NCBI GenBank assembly: GCA_023420415.1
Contig: JAEZWF010000017.1
Location: 103,122 to 167,121, forward strand
Source of the DNA: Actinomycetes bacterium
Lineage (GTDB): Bacteria > Actinomycetota > Actinomycetes > Actinomycetales > Dermatophilaceae
DNA: 64,000 bases
Direction: 5' to 3'
A program made the translations under genes and the position numbers. A model generated the notes under the pieces. The model saw only the letters and a program-made list of their open reading frames with translations, did no database searches and was not told the origin of the DNA. Positions 1 to 8,606 of this stretch are shown in pieces (position 1 is the stretch's first letter; the number at the start of each line of letters is the position of its first letter).

Positions 1-2215
1 AGCGAGGGTCGCGCACGATGAGGTCGTCGGACAGTGAGGCCCACCAGACGAACTCGAGCTCGCGTGCCACGTCGTCCGCCGCGACGCCACGGTCGGCGAG
101 CTCGTCGACGAGCGGCCCCAGGCCTGCTTCGCGGAGGGCGTCCAAGGCGCCCACGACGCGCGGCACGACCGTGAGCCGCTCGGGGGTGGCCGCCAGCTCG
201 GCGAGCCGTCGGCGCAGAGTCGGCAGGTCGGACTCGAGCAGGGCGCCGCCTTCGGAGGTGGGCCGCAGTCGCTCGCCCAGCCAGGTCAGCTCGTCGGCCA
301 GGGTGCGGTATGCCGTGCGCGCCCGGTCGAGGTCGACCGGGATCTCGGGTCGGCCACCGGCGCCGGCCATCTGCTGCCACGCCGTGCGCTGGGTCTGCGC
401 ATCGGCGAGCGCCGCGTGCAGGTCGGCCGGTGGGGTGCCGGGGCGCAGCAGCGATCGGGCCTGGCTGCGCAGCCGCCAACGGGACCACCAGCCGAGGTCG
501 ATGTCGTGCTCGCGACGGTATGCCGCGGAGCCGGTGGCCGCGACGAGCTCACCGAGGGGGAGGTCGAAGACCTCGGGCCGGAACACCTCGAGGGTGTCGC
601 GCACCCGGCCCACGGTCTGCAGGACGTCACCCCAGTCCGTGGGGCGGCCTGCTTCGGGCAGCTCGACCTCGGCGAAGACCTCTCGCATGGTCTCGGCCAC
701 CTCGTCGAGTCCGCCCTGCGCGAGGCGGGAGGTGATGTCGCGGGCGCGGACGGCTTCGTCGGTGGTGGTGATGCGTGCGCCGAACCACGGGTCCGGACGC
801 TCGGCCGCGTCGCCGCTGGCCCACGCGCCCAGGGAGGCTGCCTCGGTCAGCTGTCGGCCCAGCTCGTCCACCCGCTGACGAGAGAGACCGGCCAGCTGCT
901 CACCACGCAGCCGCACCCGTGAGGTGGGCGGGTGGGGCTCGGCTCCGAGCCGGGAGATCGCCTCCTGCGCCTGGTGCGCGGAGACGCCCCACGGCTCGCG
1001 AACCTCGTGCAGGGCCGCGGCGTGGTCGACGAGCTGACGTCGCCGGTCGACCAGGGCGCGCTCGAGCTCGCCGGTGTCGGGGTCGCGGGTCTGCGCCGAG
1101 CGTTCCAGCGCCTGCCCGAACTCCTGGGCCAGGCGCCGCTTGTTGGAGGCCCCGTCGTAGGCGTCGAGGACGAGGTCACCGAGACCCACCTGCTCGAGCC
1201 GCGACAGCACCGCGTCGATCGCGGCCCGCTTCTCGGCGACGAACAGCACCCGCTTGCCCTCACCGGCCAGGGTGGCGACGAGGTTGGCGATCGTCTGTGA
1301 CTTGCCGGTGCCCGGCGGGCCCTTGATGACCAGGTGTGCACCGGAGCGCACCGCGTCGATCGCGGCCTGCTGGCTGGAGTCGGCGTCGAGTACGAGCAGC
1401 TCGTGCACCGGGTCGGCATCCACCGGGCTGTCCGGCACCTCGGAGCGCACGGCACGCAGCGCACCCGGGTCGCCGGCCAGGGCAGCCACCACGTCGTGGT
1501 CGGCGAGCGACGCGCCCTGCGCCGCAAGGTCGGCCACCATCGGCAGCTTCGCGTAGGAGAAGGTGCCCACCACGAGCCGGGGTGACACGACGAAGTCCGG
1601 CACGGACGCGCACAGCCGCGTCAGGGCGGCATACACGGGGATGGGGTCGAAGGCCCCACCGGCGGTGGCGAGCTCCTCGAGCGCCCCGGAGTCGACGTCG
1701 ATGCCCTGCTCGGAGCGCAGGTAGTGCTCGAGGACGGGGTTGAACAGGACGTCGGCGCCGAGGTCGAGGGTGAAGTCCTCACGCGCGGCGCCGGTCGGGC
1801 GCAGCACGCACGAGCGCAGCAGGACGGGGGCGGCGGGCGCGCGACCGGCGCCGCGGATGGTCCAGGTGGCCATGCCGATGGCGATGAAGCCGACGGCGAT
1901 GCCGCGCTCCTCCAGCAGCTCGACGGTCTTGGCGCGGATGGTGCGAGCCCGTCTGCGGGCGTCGTCGAGCGCGGCCGGTTCGCGCACCAGGTCGGACAGC
2001 TTGGTGGGCCGGCCGGCGAGCAGCATGGCCAGGCCGCCGGGGTGGGCGTTGGTGAGGTCGAGGGTGCCGCTGGGCAGGTCGCGGTACCACAGCAGGGTGT
2101 TGCGGCCGCCCAGGTCGACGAGGTGCCGCTGCCACGTCTTGACGGCCGCCGCGACCCGCTCCCCCCGCGGGTCTGGCTCGGCCGAGGGCAGGGGCTGGTC
2201 GGACGGGGCACTCAC
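1..2215 (-). CDS. DUF4011-type superfamily 1 helicase, 5' part (cut by window edge)
   Basis: An open frame runs without a stop from a GTG at 2215 to the window edge, giving about 738 codons of a larger protein. Residues 299-305 read GPPGTGK, followed by SQTIANL, a Walker A P-loop of the AAA_11/superfamily 1 helicase type. The N-terminal part (KTWQRHLVDLGGRNTLLWYRD) resembles the DUF4011 region that precedes the ATPase in very large bacterial helicases of unknown role; the DEAD/DExx box and helicase C-domain would lie beyond the edge. The GTG is the first start after the stop-rich spacer and sits 9 bp from the neighbouring gene's stop. The family name is from recall. It is expected to act on nucleic acid; some relatives lie in defence islands, but nothing here shows that. 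Confidence 0.75.
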   Translation of the reverse strand, partial: MSAPSDQPLPSAEPDPRGERVAAAVKTWQRHLVDLGGRNTLLWYRDLPSGTLDLTNAHPGGLAMLLAGRPTKLSDLVREPAALDDARRRARTIRAKTVELLEERGIAVGFIAIGMATWTIRGAGRAPAAPVLLRSCVLRPTGAAREDFTLDLGADVLFNPVLEHYLRSEQGIDVDSGALEELATAGGAFDPIPVYAALTRLCASVPDFVVSPRLVVGTFSYAKLPMVADLAAQGASLADHDVVAALAGDPGALRAVRSEVPDSPVDADPVHELLVLDADSSQQAAIDAVRSGAHLVIKGPPGTGKSQTIANLVATLAGEGKRVLFVAEKRAAIDAVLSRLEQVGLGDLVLDAYDGASNKRRLAQEFGQALERSAQTRDPDTGELERALVDRRRQLVDHAAALHEVREPWGVSAHQAQEAISRLGAEPHPPTSRVRLRGEQLAGLSRQRVDELGRQLTEAASLGAWASGDAAERPDPWFGARITTTDEAVRARDITSRLAQGGLDEVAETMREVFAEVELPEAGRPTDWGDVLQTVGRVRDTLEVFRPEVFDLPLGELVAATGSAAYRREHDIDLGWWSRWRLRSQARSLLRPGTPPADLHAALADAQTQRTAWQQMAGAGGRPEIPVDLDRARTAYRTLADELTWLGERLRPTSEGGALLESDLPTLRRRLAELAATPERLTVVPRVVGALDALREAGLGPLVDELADRGVAADDVARELEFVWWASLSDDLIVRDPR

Positions 2216-2224
2216 CGTTGCAGG

Positions 2225-3535
2225 CTAACGGGCCTGGCTGTCGAGTTCGCCCGGCAACGCGGGCGTGGGACGAATCTGGTTGGAATCATTGGGCCGGATC
2301 AGCACGGCCGACACCGTGATGACGCACGCGAGCACTGCAGCGGCGGCACCCAGCACGTCGTAGCCGAGCTGGCCGACGACGACACCGGCCAGCGCTCCCC
2401 CGCCACCGGCGGCCAGGCCCATCGCGAGGTCGGAGGCGCCCTGCGCCCCGGCGCGTTCGCGCAGCGGCACCGCACGAACCACGAGGGTCGACCCGCTGAC
2501 GAGGGTGAAGGACCAGCCGAGCCCGAGCAGGAAGAGCCCGACCGCGAGCCCCGGCGACCAGCCGAGCGGAGCCTGCGCGGCGAGCACCCCGGCCACCGAG
2601 AGGATGAGCGCCCCCGTCACGGCCATCGCGCGGCCGCCCCACCGGTCGACGGCCATGCCGACCAGGGGTGAGAAGGCGAACATCCCCAGGATGTGGCCGC
2701 TGATGACGAACCCGATGATCCGCAGGCTCGCGCCGCCGTGGTTCATGTGCACCGGTGTCATCACCATGACGCTGACCATGACGGTGTGGCCGACGGCGGT
2801 GGTGATGACGCCGAGCCGTGAGCCCGGGTGGGCCGCCAACGCGCGGAATCCGCGCAACACGCCGCCCTGCTGCCGTTCGAGCGGTTCGTCGGCCTCGACG
2901 GCTTCGACGCGGCGCGCCAGCAGCAGCGGGTCCGGTCGCAGCCGCCAGGTGATGAGCAGCGCGCCGAGGACGAGACCGAGGAGGGAGAAGACGTAGGGGC
3001 CGGCGAGGGTTGGTATGCCGAGGGCACGCGCGATGGGTTCGCCCGGCCCGGCAAGGTTGGGGCCCAGGACGGCACCGACCGTGGTCGCCCAGACGACGAG
3101 GGCCAGGTCGCGGCCGCGGTGCCGTTCCTCCGCGAGGTCGGCGGCGACGTAACGCGCCTGGTTGTTGGCGGCGTTGGCGCCACCGAAGAGGGTCGTGCCG
3201 ACGAGCAGCAGGGCGAAGCTGCCGGTCGCCGCCGCCACGATGATCGCGACCGCGCCAGCGATGCCGATGAGGTAGCCGGTGAGCATCCCCCACCTGCGCC
3301 CGCGCCCGGCCATGACGTGGGCCATGGGGATGGCGACGAGCGCCCCCCCGAGTACCTGGAAGGTGCCGCCGAGTCCCGACAGGTCGGCCGATCCGCTGGT
3401 CTGCTCGGCCAGGAGCGCACCGACCGCCGCGCCGGCCGAGACGCCGACGCCCACGAGGACCTGGGTGCCGACGAGGGTGGCGACCGTGCGGCGCTGGATC
3501 GGGCGGAGGTCGAGCGTCTCGGCGGCGAGGGGCAC
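2225..3535 (-). CDS. MFS transporter
   Basis: A 436-residue membrane protein made of about twelve hydrophobic segments, such as VAIIVAAATGSFALLLVGTT and the run near ISGHILGMFAF. A charged loop follows segment six (RRVEAVEADEPLERQQGG), as in the two-halved major facilitator fold. The AGRGRRWGML stretch after segment two matches the loop 2-3 signature position. It is probably a proton-driven exporter; no substrate can be read from the sequence. It lies 9 bp upstream of the helicase start in the same direction, so the two may be co-transcribed. Confidence 0.85.
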   Translation of the reverse strand: MPLAAETLDLRPIQRRTVATLVGTQVLVGVGVSAGAAVGALLAEQTSGSADLSGLGGTFQVLGGALVAIPMAHVMAGRGRRWGMLTGYLIGIAGAVAIIVAAATGSFALLLVGTTLFGGANAANNQARYVAADLAEERHRGRDLALVVWATTVGAVLGPNLAGPGEPIARALGIPTLAGPYVFSLLGLVLGALLITWRLRPDPLLLARRVEAVEADEPLERQQGGVLRGFRALAAHPGSRLGVITTAVGHTVMVSVMVMTPVHMNHGGASLRIIGFVISGHILGMFAFSPLVGMAVDRWGGRAMAVTGALILSVAGVLAAQAPLGWSPGLAVGLFLLGLGWSFTLVSGSTLVVRAVPLRERAGAQGASDLAMGLAAGGGGALAGVVVGQLGYDVLGAAAAVLACVITVSAVLIRPNDSNQIRPTPALPGELDSQAR

Positions 3536-3578
3536 CGGGTCAGTATGCCGGTGGGCTCGGACGGCGCCCGGACGGCGG

Positions 3579-4697
3579 TCAGCCGACGCCGGTGATAGTG
3601 AGGTCGAGGGCCGGCGAGGAGGACTGGATCGTCACGGTGCTGGTGCCGGAACCGTTCGGCAGGCCGGTGAAGGAGAAGCCGACCGAGCTCGCACCGGTCG
3701 GGATCGACACGGTCGTCCTCGGCTGGCCCGGTGCCGAGTTGGCGACCGTGATGGCGATGGGCGCGCCCGTGTTGGTGCGGACGTTGCCCCACCGGTCCAC
3801 GAGGGTCAGGGTGCCGCCCCAGGCCTTGCCGTTGCCCGAGAGGGTCGGGGTGGTCTGGGAGCAGGTGGTCGGGGCCTCGTCGCTGCCGGAGCCGGCGGCA
3901 CAGGCGAGGTCGACCGGGCCGGAGGCGTTGTTCGACGAGTGGGTCACGTCGGTGAGGCGCAGGGTGTAGGCCGGCGCCTGCTGCACGGTGATCGCGACCG
4001 AGCGGCCGGTGACCTGGCCCTGGGTGACCGTGATCGTCGTGGTCTCGGCGGCGTAGGGGGTGAGGGACACCCCGGTGGCGACGCCGGCCGTGAACGTGGC
4101 GGTGGCGGGGACGACGGGCACTTTGCCGGACGGGCTGGTGGACAGGCCGCTGATGGTGATGGCCTGGCTGCCGGTGAACGTCGTGTCGGTGGCTCCAGTG
4201 CAGCTGCGCTTGGTGATGGTGACACCGAAGGCGGCCCCGACCGTGGGTGTCGTGGTCGACGGGGTCACGACGAAGGTCGGCGCGGCCGCGCACTGGGTCG
4301 TGCCCGTGGCCGTCGACGACGTCGCGGTCCACGCGCCGAGCGAGGCGCTGAGCGTGTAGGAGTATGTGGTGCCCGGGGCCAGTCCGGTGTCGGAGCAGCT
4401 GAAAGTCGTTGCGCCAGAAGGGATCGAGCACGACTGCACTGTCGCTGTGCCGCGGTTGAGGGTGTATGCCGTGCCGGGCAGCTGGTTGCTCGGCAGCGCC
4501 CCACTCACGGTCAGCGAGGTCGTGCCGCTCGAGGTGACCGACGGCGCGGCCGGCGTCCTGAGCGTGGCTGCCGTTGCGCTGGCGGTGGCATTGGCCGCGC
4601 CCGTGGTCCAGTAGGCCGTGGCGGACCCGACGCCGGCGATCGCACAGATGGCGAGTGCGGTGACGGCGATGACACCGCGACGGGTGAGGGCGTTCAC
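3579..4697 (-). CDS. Secreted fibronectin-like/beta-rich protein with SipW-type signal peptide
   Basis: 372 residues from a GTG at 4697. That GTG overlaps the stop of the preceding gene (GTGA), which decides the start and implies translational coupling. A signal peptide (residues 1-32) ends in ATAYWTTGAANATASA, the aromatic-rich motif seen in SipW/TasA-like secreted proteins of Gram-positives. The rest is Ser/Thr/Gly-rich. It has one fibronectin III-like segment (PGTTYSYTLSASL) and Ig-like repeats with paired cysteines, and no catalytic motif. It is the last gene of a three-gene coupled unit (5967 to 3579) and is probably an extracellular or surface structural protein. Function is inferred only from the signal type and composition. 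Confidence 0.8.
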   Translation of the reverse strand: MNALTRRGVIAVTALAICAIAGVGSATAYWTTGAANATASATAATLRTPAAPSVTSSGTTSLTVSGALPSNQLPGTAYTLNRGTATVQSCSIPSGATTFSCSDTGLAPGTTYSYTLSASLGAWTATSSTATGTTQCAAAPTFVVTPSTTTPTVGAAFGVTITKRSCTGATDTTFTGSQAITISGLSTSPSGKVPVVPATATFTAGVATGVSLTPYAAETTTITVTQGQVTGRSVAITVQQAPAYTLRLTDVTHSSNNASGPVDLACAAGSGSDEAPTTCSQTTPTLSGNGKAWGGTLTLVDRWGNVRTNTGAPIAITVANSAPGQPRTTVSIPTGASSVGFSFTGLPNGSGTSTVTIQSSSPALDLTITGVG

Positions 4698-5146
4698 GAG
4701 ACCCTCCCCGTGGCCGTGACGGGAACCGAGAACGTCGTGCCCTGGCAGGCGTTGGACGTCGATGTCGACATCGAGACGGTCGCGGTGAGCGTGACGGAAC
4801 CGCCGGCGACAACGGCGCGCGGCAGCGATGCCGGTGGGGTCACGGTGATCCCGGCCGTTGAGCAACCATTCGCGGCAGTGATCGTGCCGAAGCTGACGGC
4901 CGTGACGGTGGCGCCAAAACCGTTGGGGTTGTTGACCTTCAACGTCAACGTGGCTGAGCTGCCGGGGTAGAGCGCGCCCGGGACATCAGCGGTCGCGGTC
5001 AGTGCCGCGGCGGTGCCGGCCTTGGCCGAAGTGGCGCCCGCGCCGGCTGCGGACCACACGGCATGTGCCATCGCACTGGTGAGCACTAGCGCGGTGGCGC
5101 CGGCGATGCCCGCGCTGAGGCGGCGGGTCCAGGGTGAGCGAGTCAT
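4694..5146 (-). CDS. Small secreted two-cysteine beta-domain protein
   Basis: 150 residues. The ATG at 5146 overlaps the upstream stop (ATGA), and the gene's own stop overlaps the next start, so three genes are coupled. A signal peptide of about 30 residues ends near AHAVWSAAGAGAT. The mature part resembles a DUF-type beta sandwich with two conserved cysteines: NGCSTAGITV in the middle and SNACQGTTFSVPVTATG at the C-terminus. The same two-cysteine pattern occurs in the proteins at 5143-5967 and 6083-6541, so these are diverged paralogues. No enzyme motif is present. A fibre, matrix or surface role is inferred. Confidence 0.8.
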   Translation of the reverse strand: MTRSPWTRRLSAGIAGATALVLTSAMAHAVWSAAGAGATSAKAGTAAALTATADVPGALYPGSSATLTLKVNNPNGFGATVTAVSFGTITAANGCSTAGITVTPPASLPRAVVAGGSVTLTATVSMSTSTSNACQGTTFSVPVTATGRVS

Positions 5147-5967
5147 GACGCGTTGTTCCCCTGGGTCGCCGAGCCGCTGAAGGTGAGCGGGAAGGTGACG
5201 CTCTTGCACGCGTCCTGGGAGGCGGCGGTGTCGAGCATCATGACCGACAGCGGCACCGTGATGCGCCCCTTGGCCGGCACGACGTAGGTGCGGGCGCCGG
5301 GTTTGGTCGACCGGTAGCTGCCAAGGACGAGGTTGGTGCTGGCCCGACAGCCCGGGCTCGCATCCGCCGCCTTCACCGACAGGTCGAGGATGCGGTAGGC
5401 CACGCGGTCGGGGTTGGTGACCACGACCTCGAGCGTCGAGATGGCGCCGGGCCGCAGCTGGTCGATGTGACCGACAGCTGCGAAGGGCGCGTGTCCCTTG
5501 CCTTCGCCGTTGCCTTCGCTGCTGCCCTCACCACTGACGTGGCCGCCACCGTTGGCTTGAGAACCGTTGGTGCTCTTGGGTTTTGGTGCTCGCGTCGGCG
5601 AGCTCGAGGCGGCGGCACCGGTGGCGGCGCGCGTTCCCTGCTCGCCGCCGACACCGGCATCCTGGCTCGAACCATTCGTCGAACCACTCGACGAGCCACC
5701 CGTCGAACCACCGGCCGGTGCCGGAGTCGTGGTGGGCTCGGGACTCGGCGCCACGGGCGGTGCTGCGTCGACGGTGCCGCCATCGCTGGCGTCACCGGTC
5801 TGGGGCGGAGCCTGCTCGCGCGGCACGATCGTGAGCGCACCGGGCTGGGGCTTCGCGTCGTCCCGGGTCAGCCACAGACCGCAGGATCCGAGCAGGCCGA
5901 GCAGCAGCACGGCGATCGCGATCAGCACGAGGGTGCGTCGCTGGCGCTGCTGCCGGGTGTCGGGCAT
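5143..5967 (-). CDS. Membrane-anchored protein with Ser/Pro linker and two-cysteine beta domain
   Basis: 274 residues with a short basic N-terminus, one transmembrane segment at about residues 12-33 (LVLIAIAVLLLGLLGSCGLW), and a linker of roughly 120 residues rich in Ser, Gly, Thr and Pro. The C-terminal domain has cysteines in PGCRAST and QDACKSVTFPLTFSG. That last string closely parallels QDACKNVTVNLALTSS of the gene at 6083. The layout suggests a cell-surface anchor that presents the same fold as its secreted neighbours. It is first of a coupled trio; 115 bp separate its start from the 6083 gene. A cysteine in the membrane segment (GSCGLW) is not a good lipobox. Confidence 0.8.
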   Translation of the reverse strand: MPDTRQQRQRRTLVLIAIAVLLLGLLGSCGLWLTRDDAKPQPGALTIVPREQAPPQTGDASDGGTVDAAPPVAPSPEPTTTPAPAGGSTGGSSSGSTNGSSQDAGVGGEQGTRAATGAAASSSPTRAPKPKSTNGSQANGGGHVSGEGSSEGNGEGKGHAPFAAVGHIDQLRPGAISTLEVVVTNPDRVAYRILDLSVKAADASPGCRASTNLVLGSYRSTKPGARTYVVPAKGRITVPLSVMMLDTAASQDACKSVTFPLTFSGSATQGNNAS

Positions 5968-6082
5968 CGGTGCTCCTGGGTGCGGTGGAACAGCTCGGGA
6001 CGGGCGTGGGGCCGGGGTGGGCCCGGCGGCGTGCAGGGGGACGGTGACGCCGCCGGGCCGGCTCAGACCCGCGCGATCAGCG

Positions 6083-6541
6083 TCAGCTGCTGGTCAGCGC
6101 CAGGTTGACGGTGACGTTCTTGCAGGCGTCCTGGTTCTTGTCCAGGTTCTCCAGCTTGATGGTGGCGCCGGACCACGAGCCGACGTGGGTGCCCGACGGG
6201 ATCTTGTTGTCGAACGTCGTCGGGTTGGTCACGGTGAAGTCGGAAGCGCTGCACGCGGGGTTCGAGACGGACTCGACCTTGAGCTGCATGGCAGTGACGT
6301 AGACCGCGCTCTTGTTGAGGTTCGTGAAGTCACCGGAGATGGCCACCGGCGCGCCGCCCGGGTAGAGGCCCTCCTGGGTGCTCGTGGTGTTGATCGTGAT
6401 GGCGGTGACGTCGCCGGTCGAGGCCGAACCGGTGCCGGCCCCGCCGGTGGTCCAGTAACCGTAGGCAACGCCGCCGGCGACGAGGGCCAGGGCCGCACCG
6501 GTGGCGACGGCAGCTGCGCGCTTGCGCGTGTTCTTGTGCAT
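6083..6541 (-). CDS. SipW/TasA-like secreted protein with two-cysteine beta domain
   Basis: 152 residues. The start is the ATG at 6541, with AAAGGAA upstream at good spacing; a further upstream ATG lies inside that ribosome site. The signal peptide ends in GGVAYGYWTTGGAGTGSAS, the pattern annotated in Actinobacteria as SipW-dependent-type. The mature domain carries NPACSASDF and QDACKNVTVNL, matching its neighbours. It is probably the major secreted subunit of the cluster. No SipW-like peptidase or sortase is encoded in this window, so the processing enzyme must lie elsewhere. A weakly AT-richer leader of about 300 bp precedes it. Confidence 0.82.
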   Translation of the reverse strand: MHKNTRKRAAAVATGAALALVAGGVAYGYWTTGGAGTGSASTGDVTAITINTTSTQEGLYPGGAPVAISGDFTNLNKSAVYVTAMQLKVESVSNPACSASDFTVTNPTTFDNKIPSGTHVGSWSGATIKLENLDKNQDACKNVTVNLALTSS

Positions 6542-6898
6542 GAAGGTGTTCCTTTGCATGACGTGTCGAGTGCGGGCCTGAATCCGCGGTTGGCCTCCCC
6601 TTGAAGCCATCACCGATCGTGGCCGCGCTGAGGGGTCAACGACATCGGCCGTCGAGTCGGGCTGGCGCCGTCGTTGGTCTGGCAAGGAATCCCCGGTTTG
6701 GTTCTGGGTTTGGTAAAACGCCCTCCATCACCCGGTCTCGTCTGCTAATGCACGATGCCCGATTGGTCCGGCTTGTCCGATCCCGCTGGCGCACACCCGA
6801 ATCGGGCACCGCGAAGGCGACCACGCGGCATACCGGGGCATGAAAAAAGGGGCCCGCGCACCCAGGGGTGCGCGGGCCCGTGACGGGGTCTGGAGGGG
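6542..6898. other. Intergenic region with promoter-like leader and terminator
   Basis: 357 bp without a gene. The part near 6690-6760 is less GC-rich than its surroundings (GGTTTGGTAAAACG and CTGCTAATGCACG) and could hold the promoter of the minus-strand secretion cluster; no exact -35/-10 pair is assigned. The right part contains one CGGCATAC motif (6826-6833) and the strong terminator of the next gene. Confidence 0.5.
6843..6879 (-). terminator. Rho-independent terminator of the matrixin-like gene
   Basis: A perfect 14-bp stem, GGGCCCGCGCACCC (6850-6863) against GGGTGCGCGGGCCC (6866-6879), is followed on the minus strand by a run of six T (6848-6843). It lies just after the stop at 6899. 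Confidence 0.9.
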
Positions 6899-7711
6899 TC
6901 AGCTCAGGTCGGCGTAGGGCAGGTTGGTGGTGGTGAGGCACCCCGCGGCGCGGCCCACCTTGGCGAGTCCGGCCTTGTCACCCGCGGCGAACCCGGAGGG
7001 GCCGGCGCTGCGCAGCGACGGGTACATGAGCTGGCGGGTATCGCTGACGTGCTGCAGGCCGACGGCGTGCCCCAGCTCGTGCATGACGAGGTTGGTGCGG
7101 CGCAGGCCGGTGCCGTAACCGCCCTTGAGCTGGCTCAGCGCCTGCGCGGTGTCGAGGACGACGAAGCCGCGCTGCGCGGCATACGAGTAGGTCGTGCGGC
7201 CATTGACCGTGCGACCCGACCAGGCGTAGGAGAAACCGCCCTGGCCGGCGACCGACCCGGACAGCGAGTACTGGGTCTTGCTGGGCGCGGTCCAGGCGAT
7301 GACGACCTCGGCGCTCTGCCGCGAGGCGGAACCCGGCTGGGGCACCTCGCTCGTGGTTCCCTTGTAGGAGAACGTGATTCCCGTCGCCGCGCCGACTCGG
7401 GCGACGGAGCCCTTGGTCTCGGCGAGGATCGTCGCGCGTGAGGCGGAGGGCACCGAGGCGAGGTTGACCTTGTAGGTGACGACGCGCTGGCACGGGTTCC
7501 AGCGCAGGACCGGCTTGCTGCCGTTCGGGAGGGAGACGGTGGCGACCTTGTAGGTGGCCGTGGCGCCGGACGCCGCCTGCGGTGCTGCCGCCAGGGCTCC
7601 CACCGCCGCCAGCGGCGCAAGTGCCAGCGCCAGGGCCCGTGGGCCGAGACGTCGCGCCACAGGGGCGGTCACTCGCGCGGTGCGAGCGAGGGGGTGGACT
7701 AGGCGAAACAT
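6899..7711 (-). CDS. Secreted matrixin-like zinc metalloprotease
   Basis: 270 residues. A long signal peptide (about 1-50) ends in APQAASGA. The zinc motif HELGHAVGLQH is at residues 211-221 (ligands H211, H215, H221; catalytic E212). Downstream is LMYP with M229 as the likely Met-turn, so this is a metzincin of the matrixin/M10-like group. The N-terminal half of the mature protein has CQRVVTYKVNL and an RATILAETK helix typical of actinobacterial matrixin-domain proteins. It is expected to cut extracellular protein. It is oriented like the secretion cluster, but its own terminator separates it from that cluster. Confidence 0.88.
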   Translation of the reverse strand: MFRLVHPLARTARVTAPVARRLGPRALALALAPLAAVGALAAAPQAASGATATYKVATVSLPNGSKPVLRWNPCQRVVTYKVNLASVPSASRATILAETKGSVARVGAATGITFSYKGTTSEVPQPGSASRQSAEVVIAWTAPSKTQYSLSGSVAGQGGFSYAWSGRTVNGRTTYSYAAQRGFVVLDTAQALSQLKGGYGTGLRRTNLVMHELGHAVGLQHVSDTRQLMYPSLRSAGPSGFAAGDKAGLAKVGRAAGCLTTTNLPYADLS

Positions 7712-8533
7712 CGGAGGCCTCCGGGCGGTCTCAAAGGGGGTGACACGTCAGGAACTACTGGGGTCATGCGGGGGTTTTGGTGGCGCCGGGGCGCCGGTGC
7801 TGCGGATTCCGTACCTGCCGGTCGAGGTCAGGCTCCTCGAGGCCATGAATGGTGCGGTTGGTCCTTGTTGCGTCGTCAGCCTGCGTTAGCTGCTGACAGG
7901 TGTCATCGTGACTCCGCCGTTTGACGTAGGAGAAGACTTTCCAGTGGAAATCAACCGAACGGGTGAGGCGCTTCGCGTGCGCCTTCGAGGCGGGTTCTGC
8001 TAGCCAGCGACATGGAATCCGAAGGTTCCACGTCAAATGACTTCTGGATCCGAAGGTTGCAGCGTTTGGGTGGCCTGTTAACCGCAACTTCTCGTGCCTG
8101 CGCGGGTGTCGAAAATTCTTCGGTCGCCTCGGCTCTGACCTGCGGCTTCGCGCCGGACATGGGGTGTCAGGGCTCCTCCTTCTCGTGTTGGCGATGACGT
8201 GACAGCACGCCCGGGGCCCACCCCTGCCGGCTCAACTGACGGGGAAAACGAGCCCGCGGGGGTGGGGGCGGCCGGGGCGCGCCGACTCGCCTGGGACCAG
8301 TCCGCACATCCCCTCCAGGGGTCGGCCCTGGTCCCTCCGGATCCATTGAGCCAGCCCCGGCGCTCGTGGCCGATGCAAAGTGCGCACCCGCAGGGACGTT
8401 TCGCGCAGGTATGCCGCGTGGCCGTGCTTGGCTGCGCGGCATCCGGCGGGTTCGGTGTGGGGCCGCTCGGTCGGCTAACCTTCGTCGGGCGTCCTCGACG
8501 TCACGCGCGACCGTGGGACGGAAGCGCAACCCC
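7712..8533. other. Long intergenic region, no supported gene
   Basis: 822 bp with lower GC than the rest and no frame of convincing codon use. It contains two direct 11-bp repeats, ATCCGAAGGTT at 8017-8027 and 8048-8058, 31 bp apart. The first sits inside a short imperfect palindrome (8013-8030). There is one GTATGCCG at 8409-8416. The right end must contain the promoter of the tRNA gene. Confidence 0.5.
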
Positions 8534-8606
8534 GCCCTCGTAGCTCAGGGGATAGAGCACCGCTCTCCTAAAGCGGGTGTCGGCAGTTCGAATCTGCCCG
8601 AGGGCA
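8534..8606 (+). tRNA. tRNA-Arg (CCT)
   Basis: 73 nt fold as a full cloverleaf. The acceptor arm GCCCTCG pairs with CGAGGGC, with A as discriminator. The D-arm includes AGCTCAGGGGATAGAGC, and the T-arm is GGCAG-TTCGAAT-CTGCC. The anticodon stem CCGCT/AGCGG encloses loop CTCCTAA, giving anticodon CCT, which reads AGG. CCA is not encoded. tRNA 3' ends are common integration sites, and a composition change begins directly after it. Confidence 0.96.

Noticed and set aside
3579..4865. Longer start (TTG 4865) for the secreted protein
   Set aside because: It would run 168 bases into the preceding gene and hide the signal peptide; GTG 4697 overlaps the upstream stop and exposes it.
7764..8087. A 107-codon minus-strand frame in the long gap
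   Set aside because: Third-position composition is not coding-like and no ribosome site or family motif is seen.
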